From positions 18,536,501-18,600,500 of the forward strand of contig NC_135566.1 of assembly GCF_964340395.1 (NCBI RefSeq): a DNA stretch of 64,000 nucleotides, given 5' to 3'. The notes under the pieces were generated by a model. The model made no database searches and was not told the origin of the DNA. It saw only the letters and a list, made by a program, of their open reading frames with translations. Position 1 is the first letter of the stretch; every line of letters begins with the position of its first letter. The stretch comes from Glandiceps talaboti. Taxonomy: Eukaryota > Hemichordata > Enteropneusta > Spengelidae. Of this stretch, positions 1 to 14,400 are shown one piece after another. The position numbers and the translations under genes are program-made.

Positions 1-626
1 TTGTAGTAGTATGCACAGCAGAGGCAGTTGAAGTCTATAGATGTACTTGCCACTACACCAACATATGATAACATGACTGTGACACAACATGATATCAACA
101 AATACAATGGAATAAACACCAAATATGACTTTAAATAAATTCAAGACACAAGACAAACAGAAGGCACATGAAAAACTTATAAGGTAGATAATATTATTAT
201 TGAAACCAGCCCACTGTGTCACACACTATTTTCAGAGTTGACTTTAAACCAAGGCTGCTAGGCCAATATTCCACCTATTGTCTAGAGACAAATGTCCATT
301 CTCGCAAATCAGAGCATATTTTTCTGCTGCGACATTGAAAAATAAAAGTACAGTTGTCACAAAGAAGGCCGTGGTGATTCAACTATCAGGTGATGATAAA
401 AACTTTGCACATGACAATAGTAACGGGTCTGTCACTTAACGATTTCTGTATTTCTTATTCGCACTGTTCACCACAGATAGGTAAATAAAAAAATTTGAAG
501 AATTAAACAAACTTCAATAAATCAGTGTGTTTATAAAAAATAGCACCAATGGCATTGTAGCACAACTGCAGTTTTTAAAAACATTTACCCACATGCTGAT
601 CCATGCTAGGTATAGGTGTTCATTTG

Positions 627-1580
627 CCTATCCAGCCCTGTTGTTATCTTTGCAATATATGCGATCATTTGGCTGTTGCTATGGACATGGTCTTGTCGTT
701 AGGCGTATTTGCATACACTTTTTGAATGTTCACTTGACGAAGAATCCGTTATCTTTGTGAAATACACCTTTGTTTGGCTGTTGCTATGGGCGTGGTTATG
801 GTTGCTAGGGATATTTAAATACATTTTTTGAATGTTTACTCACTTGTGCACGATATTATTTTAGCAAAATATACTGCCATTTGGTTGTTGCTAAGGGTGT
901 GGTCATGGTTGCTAGGGCCAGTTGTGTCAAAATATTTTGAACAAAATCTGCAAAATAACACTCACATCACAGAAACATCTCACCAAATTTCAGTCTCATT
1001 GACCAAGTACTTTTTGAGATACAATTTTGACCACATTCACATTTTTACACCTAATTTGCATATATCGCTGATGAGATCATTATATGCTTAATATCTCTTC
1101 ATCTATACACCCCCAAATGCATGTCCATTAAGTTTCAGCCCAATGTGCTCAGTAGTTTAGGAATTAAAGATTTTTGACCAAAAAGACACATTTTTAGCCC
1201 TAATTTGAATATTACTGATGGAATCATATCATGAACAAATCTTAATCTAAACACCCCTAAGAACGTTGCCACCAAATTTCAGACCAATCTGGCCTGTAGT
1301 TTTTTTAGTTTAATTTTTTTTTACCAAAAATGACATTTTTTAACCCAAATCACACACCTGAGATGTGATCATTTTGCTTTGAACAATTTCCCAACTAGAT
1401 ATCAAAAGTAATGAATGTCCCCACCAAATACCAAGGCAATTGGTCTGGCAATTTTTGAGTTTAAGTCGTCCACACACACATACACACAAACAGACAGACA
1501 GACAGACAGACAGACGGACGGGCAGACATGCACCATGCTTACAGCACTACTGAACCTTATCAGTTCAGTTGTGCTAAAAA
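627..1580 (+). repeat. Composite repeat of ~115-bp units ending in (CAGA)n, copy 1
   Basis: At least three imperfect units of about 110-130 bp, each with TTTGGCTGTTGCTATGG, a GGTTGCTAGG block and TTTTTTGAATGTT. They are followed by a longer tail (ACCAAAT and TTTCAG motifs), a (CAGA)n run at about 1490-1514 and the end motif CAGTTGTGCTAAA. The same arrangement recurs at 44236-45190 in the same orientation, so this is a dispersed family rather than a local duplication. No coding capacity seen. Confidence 0.8.
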
Positions 1581-4332
1581 CTGTTCTGAATACAAGATAT
1601 TAAATGAATTCAAAAAGAGAAAAGATTTCAATCTGAAAGAAACCAACAAAACTACTCAATATTAATTTATCAATGTGAATGATTCATGTATGAAATATTA
1701 CTTAATATTGTCTTGTATTTCTTCTAAAGCTAGAGGTCGTAAAACAGCACTCTATACATTTGGCATTTGAACGTTTCTAACTGTACATTAATATACATCA
1801 GTCAAACTTAAATGAGTTATAAATTCATCCCATTGTAGTGACTGACTCCAACCCCCACTCCCTCCCCCACCCATGTACACATAAATCGACTTTAAACTCT
1901 CCTCCTCCCAGTAAGAGGACACACACACATTTACTGACCCACTCTCTAAATAAGTATGTGAACAGATCATTTCTAGAGCTCCATCTTAGAAAGTTTGTAC
2001 ATAAAAGTGACAGTAACCCCCTCCCCACCCTTGTGTGCAGATAGTGGCACTAAAGTGTCTCCAGTATTAAAGTGGCCACAATGTACAATTGGGATGTACA
2101 ATGATCCCGTGTAAAACATCTTACATACAAACTAGATATGTCTCTTAGTATTAAAGTTTACACACTTCACTACTGTATTTGGATATTTACTAAAGACTTC
2201 ACAATATCAAAACTTTCTACCCATAATGCACAGAGTAAGGCATCCAAAGCCACTCCATACATACCTCAAAATCAAAAGTCATCATTATCTCCCAGATTGA
2301 TAAAATTACATTTTCTATCACCTCATTAGCCTGGACTGTACTCCCTTCCCTGTAACTGACTGCACACAGATGTGCCACCCTTTGTGGCATGTTCTTCAGC
2401 CCATTCGTCTAAAACTGGGTATGAATATTTCAGTTTGGTCTACACAGGGTTGTTGTTATGCCACCCTTTGGGGTATGTTTTCCAACCGATTGCTCTAACA
2501 ATGGTATAATGGGTAATGCATAATTCAGATGAAAACTAGATCTAACGATACTGTAACGTATTCTCAATATTTTTGGTCTGAATTGCAGTATGCTTTCCTG
2601 AATCCAAAACACTTTTTAACAGTCCAACATAACAAGTGTAAAATCAGCTTTGAATTTCACTTTATTTTTCATTGTACTTGATTAAATATGCACACATACT
2701 CATGATACAGATGGGTCCTATCGAAAACACAAATGGTCTGAAACAAGGTATAGGTTTATGGCTGAAATGGGATGAAAGTGGGCTGTCGCATGAGCAGCAC
2801 ATCCTAAGGATGATCACCCCCACCCCCACGTTGATTTGATTTCAGAACCGGACACAGTATGACATAACAGAATACCATGCACTACTAAATAATCTTTAGT
2901 AAGTAATTAACACCTTTAATAGTCTACCAGGATGGCCAAACACATACCAAAATCTACAAATTTGAGTGAGTGAGTGAGAAAGAGAGAGAGAGAAATAAAA
3001 CAAACACAGCACCATCTGAAAATATGTCTATGATACAGATCAAGTCAAATATTAAATTACAGAATTCTTTAAAATACACTCTACATCTAGTAAAACCAAG
3101 CTGTTACCTAAAGTATGTCGGTCACTTCAATTACTTTGGATTGCTGAATCTAATAATTTTTGAAATATCAACAATTCTACGACTGACAGAATTTGAAATG
3201 TTAGGATATAACGTGCCATTTTTTCTTCAAACTAAAACAGTGCCGAAGCATGACACTTATGTTGATTCTTGTGTGAATATAATAAGAAGTATTTCAACTA
3301 ATTGCTTTATTTCTTCATAAGTATGTATTGACAGAGTTAAAGTCAAATGATAGAAGACTCTGTAAACTCATCGTTTTCAAAACTGGCTTTCTTTTGTTTT
3401 GACACACTCTTCTTTTTTCATTACTCTATGTATGTAGAAGTCCTTATAGGTAGAGTTGAAGTCATTGGAAACAGAGAGGAATTGATGACACACTCAATTT
3501 TTTCATAATAGTCGATTTGCCAGTTCCAAGATGCATTGCACAAGAGGACGTCGCTTATGTTGTTATAGTTAGTCTTGTTTCGTCTTTATTACGTTTGAAA
3601 TAACATTTTCATCAGAAAATGATGTAAAGACATGTTAACCTCTTTGATTATGAGTGATTTTATAGAACATAGACTAAACGCCATGACACAGGGATTTTGA
3701 TAAACCCAGGGTACAGTCAGGTGACAACTATCCCTCTGAGTACCGTGTGCAAAACCCTCAGTGCGTACACAATACATGGCATTGTATGGAGAGATGTGCA
3801 ATGAATCTTGGAACCGACAACAGGTCTATTGGCAAATCTCAACAAGTATAAGAAAACAAAAAGTACTGATTAAAACTGATATTTTTTTGGGTATGTATGG
3901 AAACCCTGATTCTCCTTTTGAAATTGAAGGCAAGGCACTACCAGTCGTCAACAAATGTTTTAGTTACATCTCTACGACAGAAAAAAAAGGTAAAACTGCT
4001 AGGAGCTGCAGGGCTTCATTTTACTGTTAGGTAACAACTTGGCCGACTAGAATTGATCCCACAAACAAAACCTGCAAATTTACAAAATGTAGATTAACAA
4101 ACGTGTGAGTACGATCAAAAAGTTGAAACTTCCTTGGTTAACATTGACTATACAACTGAAATTATCAGTAATTTGTAAAGATTACTTTAATTTGTAAAGT
4201 TTGTAACGAGATTCTCCTTCTCCAAATCTCCATTTTCAGCAGTATTTTATATATGTCATATTGTTCAACCAATAACCAACATTAGAAGTGTTTCATCAGG
4301 TAAATTCTACCCTCGTGTTACTTTAATCAACA
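1581..4332. other. 3' flank of Kdm2, no gene seen
   Basis: AT-rich sequence. It contains a (GAGT)n/(GA)n run at 2964-2994 and short C-rich stretches near 1855-1875 and 2815-2830. The 116-codon open frame at 2970-3320 starts inside that simple repeat, has no recognisable domain and is not called. Sequence 1-626 is likewise featureless. Confidence 0.6.
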
Positions 4333-4700
4333 TAATGGAGTCATGATGGTCAAATGGTTAGAGTTGTCGGCTTGGAAATTTTAGGTTGCCTGTTCATGCA
4401 TAGCTGCTGTAGTTTGTTTCTCAATGGCTAAAGTCCTTCCAGGGCAAGGTTTGAACCATGATTGTGCCTCGGTCAACCCAGCTGTATAACTGGGGACCTG
4501 GTAGGATAGAGGTTGTAATATGAATACTTTAATCCTATGTGCTTGTAGAGGCTACAATGGATTGTATACTCCCCAGGGAGTTGAAGTTATATTGGGCAGT
4601 TGTGCTGATATGGATGTGTGCCAGGGGTAATAATAGTAGTTCTATGATCCCATTGAGGAAAGCACTTTACAAATAGCTACTGTTATTATTACTATTATGG
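4333..4700 (+). mobile_element. tRNA-derived SINE
   Basis: The head looks like a decayed tRNA: an A-box-like TGGTCAAATGG at about 4347, then GGCTTGGAAATTTTAGGTTG where the anticodon arm and T-arm would be. The body carries motifs I recognise from marine invertebrate SINEs: CCAGCTGTATAACTGGG, TGTATACTCCCCAGGGAGTT and AAGCACTTTACAAATAGCTA. It ends in a TTATTATTACTATTA tail. Transcription would be by RNA polymerase III and mobilisation by a partner LINE; this copy is diverged and probably inactive. It lies just beyond the 3' end of Kdm2, in the opposite orientation. Confidence 0.82.
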
Positions 4701-5234
4701 TATACACATCATGTGACCTGTTAAACTAATCAGTTTCTATGTATGGTGGTAGCCATGAAATTTATGGCCAGAGCTTTCATTAATGAGTTCACCAAGGCAG
4801 TGTGGAGAGAGTATGCATGACTGGGCAACCATCCAGCTATGGAGGCTAACTCTACCAATTTGACCAAGCAAAGTTTTCCACTGAAGTCTAAATTTGAATG
4901 TATAGGAAATACTAAATCATACTTGCTGGCCAAATCTCCGGAGATTACAAATACGAGACTCTATTCTGGGGAACTATAAAATGAAAATTTTCATGATTCT
5001 CTCAAACAAAATAACTCAAGTCAATGCCAATTGGGCCGAGTCAATAACTGCAGTCTCATGTTGATGAGACGTCATCTTATTTATCACTTCATATAGTTGC
5101 TAGGCAACAGAATCCTTACAGTCTGAACACAGAGATGGAGAAGAAGAACCTCGTTATCAACATAATTCGATTAACTATGGTATGTACAAATAAGAATGTC
5201 AACATGAGCAAAGATTTCTTACAACAACAGAAAT

Positions 5235-5422
5235 TTATTTCGGACAGATAAGTTTCTCATCTTTCCTTCTGAGGGAGTGTAAGCTGTCTACGACAAACTT
5301 GTCACATGCTGTATCTGTCACTGCTGTACAACCATGCATATTTATCCTGGTTAACTGTTTACATCTTTGTAAGTATTCCAGACTTTTGTCTGTCAGTTTC
5401 CGACAACCAGTCAGATCAACCT
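5235..5422 (-). CDS. Kdm2: Kdm2 exon I: last LRRs and C-terminus
   Basis: 188 coding nt ending at TAA (5237-5235). The acceptor is GATTTACTCCTACAG. The phase-1 junction with exon H restores a glutamate codon and continues the LRR as [17 protein letters not shown], then [10 protein letters not shown], then [12 protein letters not shown], each a cysteine-containing LRR. The tail contains KDEKLI, matching the DEKLI of the KDM2A C-terminus (recalled). The exon continues as 3' UTR below 5235; I could not fix its end. An ATTAAA-type signal (minus strand, about 4529-4534) is one of several possible polyadenylation sites. Confidence 0.95.
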
Positions 5423-8400
5423 CTGTAGGAGTAAATCATACACAAGAATTAATTAGCTATATTTGTAGATGGAAATATGTTCTTATAAAAAAAATGAAAT
5501 TGTGATGTGAGTTTTATGCTAAAAACTAAATACATGTATATTTAGCAATAATTAAATTGGCTGTATGAATGAGGATTGGGTATTTAATTTGGATTTTTAA
5601 TTAAAATAAAACAATTTTATCATGGCGTCCTACTTGAAAAATTATTGTGAAACAACATATACCAGGTCCTTGTCTATAGCTCAATAAATTGTGAATATTA
5701 ATAAATGTGTAAAATGTTCATTGTACATAAAAGAGCAAACTTTTTACAAATGTTTTGTGTTTTGCAATGTATTGAGTTACCAACACAGACCTGGTCTATG
5801 TTGTTTCACATTGATTTTTCAAGTAGGTCGCCATGATAAAATTGTTTTTAAAAAGTTAAGATTAAAAAGAGTTCCATCAGATTACTTCAGCTTTCCCATT
5901 TTCAATACGACTATTCAGCCATCTTTCCCACATGGCACTGCATAAGAGCCCATGACTTGAGAAAATTACAGTACATGGCATTACACAAGAGCCAAGAGTC
6001 AACAAAATATGATGTGTAAACGGAATTCATCAGGTTGTAGAACTTAATTAATTGAAAACAGAAGAAATAACTGTTTAAATGCAAATCTGTCATGAATTGT
6101 TTGTAAAGATTGATTTTCAACATATGCCACAGAACTGATGGTCCACACTTCCAGCTAAAATCTGCTCTACAATAGCATCCCTAGTGGCCAAAACTATACA
6201 ATCTTTTGTCTATCTGATAACTAGAATATGTTGTATTGATAGTATGACAACATTGACATTGGGAAAGGGTGATGTTCAAAGTACAGCATTGCATAACTCT
6301 CTCTGCCGCTGGTTCACACAATTTGCTGTCAAATAGCGCCCTCTGTGGCCAAATTATACAATCCTTTATCTTTACAATTGTTAGAAAACATGTACAACAT
6401 CCATGTACATGTGCACAGCATTCTATAGATAGACTATAAGGATGACAGCCAATTTACATATCAATAACTCATTGATTTGAATAATAATGTGCATAAAATA
6501 TGCATGTATTTTGTAAACACTGAAGTACAGTACAGTCTTACTTGTTTTTACTAATATATACTGGTACAAACAGTAGTTGGGATCTGCCATTTTCTCTGTA
6601 TGTAAAAGTAACAATGTCATTTAAAGGAAAATTAAAAGTTTATGGGTGAAAGAATTTTGAAGACTTTTGCAATTGTAGACTGGTAGAAACTTTCTAGTGC
6701 TCAGCATGGTAGTCTGTATGGTACGCCATGATGGGGTGCCTTCCCACATTGGTCAACCCCTTTCAGATAGAGAAGGCCAGTTGACACGATATATCTTACA
6801 GTCTATCAGCATGGCAGCCTGGGTGGCAAGGATAGTGCTGGCACCATGCTTTCTCTACAGTGAGGAGGGTACAGACAAGACAGGAATATAAAAACTTTGT
6901 CCTACCTCTGAGTTTATTCTTGAGTGATGATTCACTTGATGTCAGTGTATCCATGGCAGCATCTGTCAATAAAGTACAGTAACTGAAATCCAGCTGTGAT
7001 AATTGTGGACAGGACTTGATAAGCCATTTCATAGCAGTATCAGTGATGTCACAGCCAGCTAACCCTAGATGTGTCACATAACGTAGTCTGGACTGTTCAT
7101 CAAGGCAGCCAGGACGGTGGTCACTAGGTGGTGATACTAAATCCTGTACAGTTGTATCTCGGATTCCTTCCACCCATCGTAAGTCCAATGATCTCAATAA
7201 CGGACAGCTGATGGTACACAGAGCAGACACAGCACCCCATGAACACCCCGCTAGTCCAAGTTCTTTCAGGCCTGGTAATCTATTGACCAGCCAACTGAGC
7301 TGCTTTTTGCTGATATTGGTGTATCCCAGATTCAAGGAGAGTGGTTGTCGTCGGATGATTCCACTCATTGCTAGTGGGGTGATGGGCGTGACTCTGCTGA
7401 GATCAATACGACTCCACAGGCGTTTGTCGCAGCACCATCGATTCCACGTTTTACAGACACGCATGCACTGACACAGATCCTGTTGAGGTAAGTATTTGAA
7501 CACTGACATCCACACTTCCCTCTTCATAATGTGATTAGAACCGGTATCCAACGGTAATGAATCTGGAGGAGGACTAATTGGACGTGGTCGTACAACATGT
7601 CGTTCCATTTCAACCGGTTTCACGGGTATGATAATGGCCGGCTTCGGTGTGCGTCCACCGACAGTCCTCGGACTCCTGCGCATACCATTTGCAGCATTGT
7701 TTAAAGCTAAACTGTCTTTTGAGAATTTGGCTTGGCTGTTGATTGGTCGACTTGTTGATGCTTCTCCAAGATCTCTGTTCACACCTACACCAATTCTACC
7801 AAACACACCCTGAGATTTTTGCCTGTTGATTTTCATTTCTTGTATTTTCTTCTTCAAAAGTCTCTGCTTAGCCAACAATTTTTCTTTCTTAATCTTCAAA
7901 GCGTGCGTTAAGGTACTAGATCGGGCACCTTTCGGTCTCCCAATCGGGCCTTTTAATCGAGGCCTGCCGACTAATCCTTTGGCTCGCTTCAGTATTTTAG
8001 TTCTCCTGCCATCAATCTGAAATGAATACATCACTACGTTAGACATTTCAAGTTTACAAATTGACAACAAATAAGTAGAGAAAACTATGTGGAAAGTGAC
8101 TAACAGAAGGTACCATCATGCATTTTTTTGAGAAAAAAATTCTATGAGATATAACAGAACTTAATAAATTGTAATTACCTGTTGGACATGCATATAGGAA
8201 AATGCTACATCACTGGTATAATGTGGGAAGATGAGAGAAGTACATCGACCGGGTGACGTCAAAAAAACACACACAAAATATAATAACAATGAGAAATATA
8301 CATAGCATCCCACGTATGTGTTGGAAAGCCAATATATTAAAATGACAAGATGTGACAGAGAAGAAAGTTAAAACTAACACATGCCCCCATTTTACGATAA

Positions 8401-11400
8401 TATATACCATCACATTTAGAAAATATTAAGCCAAGAGCCATTACACCTGAAATTACGTATGAATTCCAACATGCAAGTGTTTGTGGGCATGTGCACTAGT
8501 GTTTGTTTGTTTGTATACTTGGATGTAAAGAGTTGTGTGTTTGTTCGTGCATAGGTCACTTTTTTGGGGGATCTAAGGGATAAACTTATATATGGCGATT
8601 CACAAGTGCTAGAATCTATAAAACTAAATATACATTTATCATAAAGTCTGACTATAAAACTTCATGGATATTGCCTATTTAAAGAACTTTCTCATTCCAT
8701 GGTGTTTAGGATGGATTTCAAAGAATGAAATCTCAGGAGAAAAAAAAGGAACATTAGGCACATTTTATATTGAAAATTACAGCAGGTGATTTATTGATGA
8801 ATAAGAAGTATAAAAAATCTAACAAATATACAACAATATAACCCTACGTAGTCCGTCACTATGGATACAAAATTGACTTCAACTAAAAAACGAAACGTTC
8901 TCAAAGAGTTCAACAGACTTTTCTTTCTGTTCCACAAATGATGACGCTAAACATACCTATATTTTTCTTGAGTGAAATTACAAAATTGATATTTGCTGAC
9001 AATTCATACTGATTTCATTGTGAAAGATGTGTACAACTTGCTGCACCCACATAAAGTGTTTCTACCGTGTATCAAAATGATTTATAGCAAATATGAAAGT
9101 ATACTGTCTTGACTTCTACAGGTTGTAAATTTGTACAAAGCATTAATCTTGGGGTACATATTATCAAAGACAAAGACCACATAACAGTAACTAGTTTCAA
9201 TTTTTGTCATCAATTTTGTGTCTATAGCTTCACAGACCGTGTAGGGTTTACGATACAGAAAATACCAATAACAATGCTTTCATCTACAAGCTGTGCTTAA
9301 AAACTCTACACTGCAATTACACAACTACTGCAACTTCTTACTAACAGGTCACAAAATAAAGACTAACATCTTAACTCTCTAACTTCTTTGTTTAACATCT
9401 TTAACTGAAAGCAACTTCATTTTTTTTCTTGTTCTTTTTCTGTTACTTTTGTTTCATATGGAAAGCTATTTAGGGGTGAGATCAATAGTTCAATGTAGGA
9501 TAAAAAACTAAATTCTTTTACTTAGGCCTCAGACCCCCCCCCCCCCCTCCTCCTCCAACTAAATTGGCCAAAACTGAAAATTGTTTCAGACAGTGCAATC
9601 AATTTAAAATCAGTATTTAGTAGTATACAAAGCTAGTATGTACTAAGTAAAAATAGTTTTTTAGTGTCATGCATTTACTATGGCAAATATTCTTCCATTT
9701 CTCAATTTGACATTTTTTAAAGAAATATTTGTATTTAGGGGTACAAAACATCCATTCAAAGTAAAACCGATTTTGTAGGATGAGAAACTTAAATGGCTAA
9801 ACAAAAACACCCCAAAGTAAAAGAATTTAGTTTTTTATCCTACATTGAACTATTGACCTCCCCTCTTAATTAATGCTGCATTGCATGAACATAAGTACAT
9901 TATTTCAACCTGACTTTTTTCTTATGACATGAAAAAAGTTCCATCAAATAAATAGTTCTACAAGAACAATGGCAGTAACCATGGCAATCTGCAACAAATG
10001 AGTACAAAGGCGGTTGGAATTTACAACTAATGTAACAACTCAACCTTTTTTTTCAGAATCTTATTCAAAAGTAGATATATGAAATGTGAATTTATTTCTC
10101 AGCAATACCTTCAAAATAATGGATAGTATAGAATAATATAGGGGTCTTTGTATTATCCCAAAATCAGTAAAATTCCCACCTGATTATTAAAGGTATAATT
10201 TAGCAAGGAGCCACCTCGATAGAAGGGCAAATAACTTTCCTTATTTACAAAAGTAACCGAGAAAATCGGAAGAACTGGACTGTTTCTTTAAAATAATACT
10301 CATCACCTACATTCAACAATAAGTTGCTTTGATCAACTCTCCATCGTAGTTGAAACTGGAGCTTTATAAATGCACTGATTCAACAGAGTTTATCTATGTA
10401 CAATCTAAACTAGCAGTTTGCAAAGGATTATAAAATCAACATAATCGTCACAAAGTCTCTGTGGCCTTAATCTTATATCTGGACTGACAAATACGAGACA
10501 AAATAAAAAGTTTTGATTACGTGTGAAAGAAGGAATATACTATTATACTATACTTCAACAAAGTTATAACATTATTCAAACTAGAAAGTCTCTCTTAATA
10601 GAACTACATCTACAGCAAAGCTCAAATATTACCGAGAAAACCTTTTTTGTCTTTTTTATCTTTTATAATAAACCTTGTAAACTATCATTGCCTTGGAAAA
10701 AAGATCAAGACCTTTCACCACAATTTGGTAAATTTATACAAAACTTTTAACAAAGCCCAAACAGATTATTTATCGATGTCCTTCATCATGAAGAAAATTT
10801 GAAAATATCATTTTTCACTGAGGCAGTTTTAGTCACTTCATATTTATCATGCCTTACAGATTATTGTAAATAAATCGTATTTTGCGATATTTGCAAAAAA
10901 AAGTACAATTTCAAAATCTTAAAAGTTGTCAGCCAATTCATTCTTTAAAATACCAACTGGCAGTTGGGAAAGTTATTCTTAAGTGAAAACATAACTTATT
11001 TGCTAATACCTTACACCACGATCTGTTCAAAGAATTTACTGTTTTGATTTTAAAAATAAGAAAACTTTGCCTCTGGTGACAATACCTGTAATCAAAGTTT
11101 TATTTTTACAAGCTTTCGTGACGTTCTTGGATATACCCTTAAAAGGAAACTTGCATAAATAGTAAAGTTTAAACTTAACCATATCCTCCTTTTCTCTGTT
11201 AATGGAGGTAACAACCGTGACAAAATTTCTGCAAAAACTACAACAGCTAATCTCATTTTAATTTCAACTGAAGCAGTCAACAAAACAGTTTGTCCAATGT
11301 AGTACACACAGTTTAACACCACTGGATCTCAACATCAACATTATCTACAATCTCTTTTCTCTGTAACAATCTAAGTAACAATTCAATCTGATCATAAAAC

Positions 11401-14400
11401 AATCTTTAAATCCTTGTCAAACGTTCTCTTAGCACAACAACAAATATTTTGTCTCAGGTAAAAAAAACAAAAAAAACAAGGACAACCTACACTAAATCTT
11501 ACCTTTTACAGCCGAAATCATAATTGCGTTTAGTTTTAGTGATCAAACATGTTTGATACTAGTCTTATTCAACCAAGTAACATCAACAAAAATTTTTGGT
11601 ATTTAAGTAACATCTGTCCAACTACTGTAAGTAATAAATAAAAATATGTGGGCACACGATCTAACCTATAAATTTGAGCCGAGTCATTTGAATTTTGCAT
11701 TTACTGATTATTATATACATCTGTGGTTGCGCCCGCTCTCTCCTCCCCACCATTGTTTATTATTTACACTAATTGGATACATATTACTTAGTCCAAATTT
11801 TTGTTTCTTGGTTGAATGTTGCTCAAACAAATTCAACCATTAAAACTGAACACGATGATAATTTCCGCTGTATATGCAAATGGGAGTCATGAACGTAACA
11901 ACATATCACTTTCAATTATTCTCACTGTAATTGCTGAAATATCTGACAACATTCCTCATAACAACCATGTAAATATTGAACAACTTTAACAGACATGGTT
12001 TGATCCCAGCTGATCATTCAATCCACTACATCTCATACAAATTTACATAACTCTGAAGGCACCTGTGCACACCACTGTAAATTTGGCCCTTGTCTGTCAC
12101 ACTTCACTTACAGCATTCTACAAAAGTTACAATTGTTCAACATATCATTTTCTAGACCTAAACATGGAACAGAAATACCAAAGGCTTTCCAACCATTCAC
12201 ATTTCTAATAAGAATTAATTTTAACAATTCAACAGCATTTCCATGGAAACAGGGATCAGATTATTAACAACAATTACTCAAGAATCAGTGTTTGATGTCC
12301 AGTTTACTGGAAAAATACTTGAAGTGTAAACTATACTGTCAAGCCAACAGACTTTATCAATAACTAGCGCCCTCTATGGACAAAATTCATACACAACAGA
12401 TTCCAAACACCAACCATCAAAAACTAAAGTGGTCTCCACCTAACTAACTGCACTGATGCTCATTCAAAAGTTTGCTTAGTTCAAAGCTTCTCAACTTTGA
12501 CAAATTTGTAGAGGGTACCAACTATTGTGAAGCCTATCAAAAACACATCGTGGTGGGGCACCCTCCTGATTGATAAATTCATTGAACCATCAACAAGGCC
12601 TGTGTAAGCCAAGGCTCTAGATAAAGCAATGAAACTGAACTCATTCTAGGGCTTCACTTGTTTGTCAGAATGATATGCAAATTTAACCTCATTAACAGAT
12701 AATTAGTGTCACAGAAGAAAACTTTAATTTCATTGGATTGGTGATTACTGAACTTCTGAAGCCCTACCAGTGGACTTCCTGCATAACTAGGGAACCAAAT
12801 TATCATGGAATGCCACACAGGTATGTTGATTGCACAGCTTTATGTTAAAAGGGGCACTGGCTGAGTTAAAATCTTTTAGGAGGGGGAAACTGTAGCTGTT
12901 GACTAAAATGTACTAATGAAATTCATCACGTGCAATAGGCCTTTCCAAAATTTGCCATGGTGGCGCTCTACTTCCTGTCTATGTGTACCTTGGGGGTATA
13001 CATGGTATAGGTTACTCAGTTAATCTTAGAGCACTGCTGCTTTCCTCAATGTCTGAACAATATGAAAAACATCCCTGATTTACACTTCTACAGAATACCA
13101 AGGGACAAAGCTCTTAAGAAAGAGTACTATGAGGTAATGATACCCCCAATTTGAGTGAGGGCGCTGTATTCTCAATTTCCTGTTATAGTCTGCAATGACC
13201 TATTAGCAGAACTCAAACCAGATACTCCTATACTCATATATACTGATAAAACTATCCAATGACCTATTTTAGTACACAATGTTGACAAAACCTTTATGTC
13301 ATCCCTTGTGCTGACAACGCCAAAATACAACTATCACTGACTTCAAAGACAGGCGTTGGCATTAACATTATACTACAAATAGTGTAAGTGAGATTTTATG
13401 TCAGTATTTTCACCCTCCTAAAAACATGACAAACTCAGCTAGAGTTACTTTAAACTAAGATTTACGATGTGGCCCTAACAAGTTTTGTGCTGTAACATTA
13501 CATTCTGTCCATTCTGGTACAACTAACAAAGTGTTCATGTTTGTAGAATTATACAGCATACAGGTTGGAAGGTTTTGGGATTGGATAAGAATCACAGAGA
13601 ATGTCTGAGACTTGCATAGTGAGGTTTATACTCTAAATCTGTGACTGCATCGTTTGTGAACTGCAAGTGAAAGGATACTCAGCAATGACCCTATCTAAGA
13701 GACTTTCTAGTTTGCACTACCTCTTTGTCCCTTGGCCTCTTCCCCAGTCTGCCTGCTGTCCGTGATAGACCACCTCGTCCTCTTCCAGCTCCGGCCACAA
13801 ACTGCAAAGACCACAAAGAATACATTGTTTCACTACAAAGGGAATACTTGGTACATGCAAAGAATAACTCTCATAGCTGGTCAGTTCTCTTTAAAAGATA
13901 TTTTGAGGGTGTACAAATACAGACATGGCCAACAAAATCTTTATGGTATGTCTGCGCAAATTGTTCAAGAAATATGGTCAATGATTAAATGCATTTTGGG
14001 TTTGGTATTAAAATGCAATGTATAACATAGAGGAAAGACTTCAGCACACTGTCAGACCCCCCCCCCCCACCCCATGGACACTGCCCCCTCCCCACCCAAT
14101 CCTCCCAATTGATCATTTAAGTGACAGATAATTAAATGTGCACTGTTTGCATACATACATCAGTATAAATTGTACAACCAATAAACAGTAGCCAGGTAAT
14201 TCAGCTAACTAGCAAGACTGCAATGTTATTAGCTATAGGCAGGATTGGTTGTATTTATTAAAAGGCAAATTGAATGAAAATCAGTCAAATATTACAGCAA
14301 TTAAAATCTTAGTTTGAAAATCACAACTATTTTCTGACATCACCTTTCATAGGATATTACAATATATCTGATGTAATACAGTGGAATACTTTATTACTGC

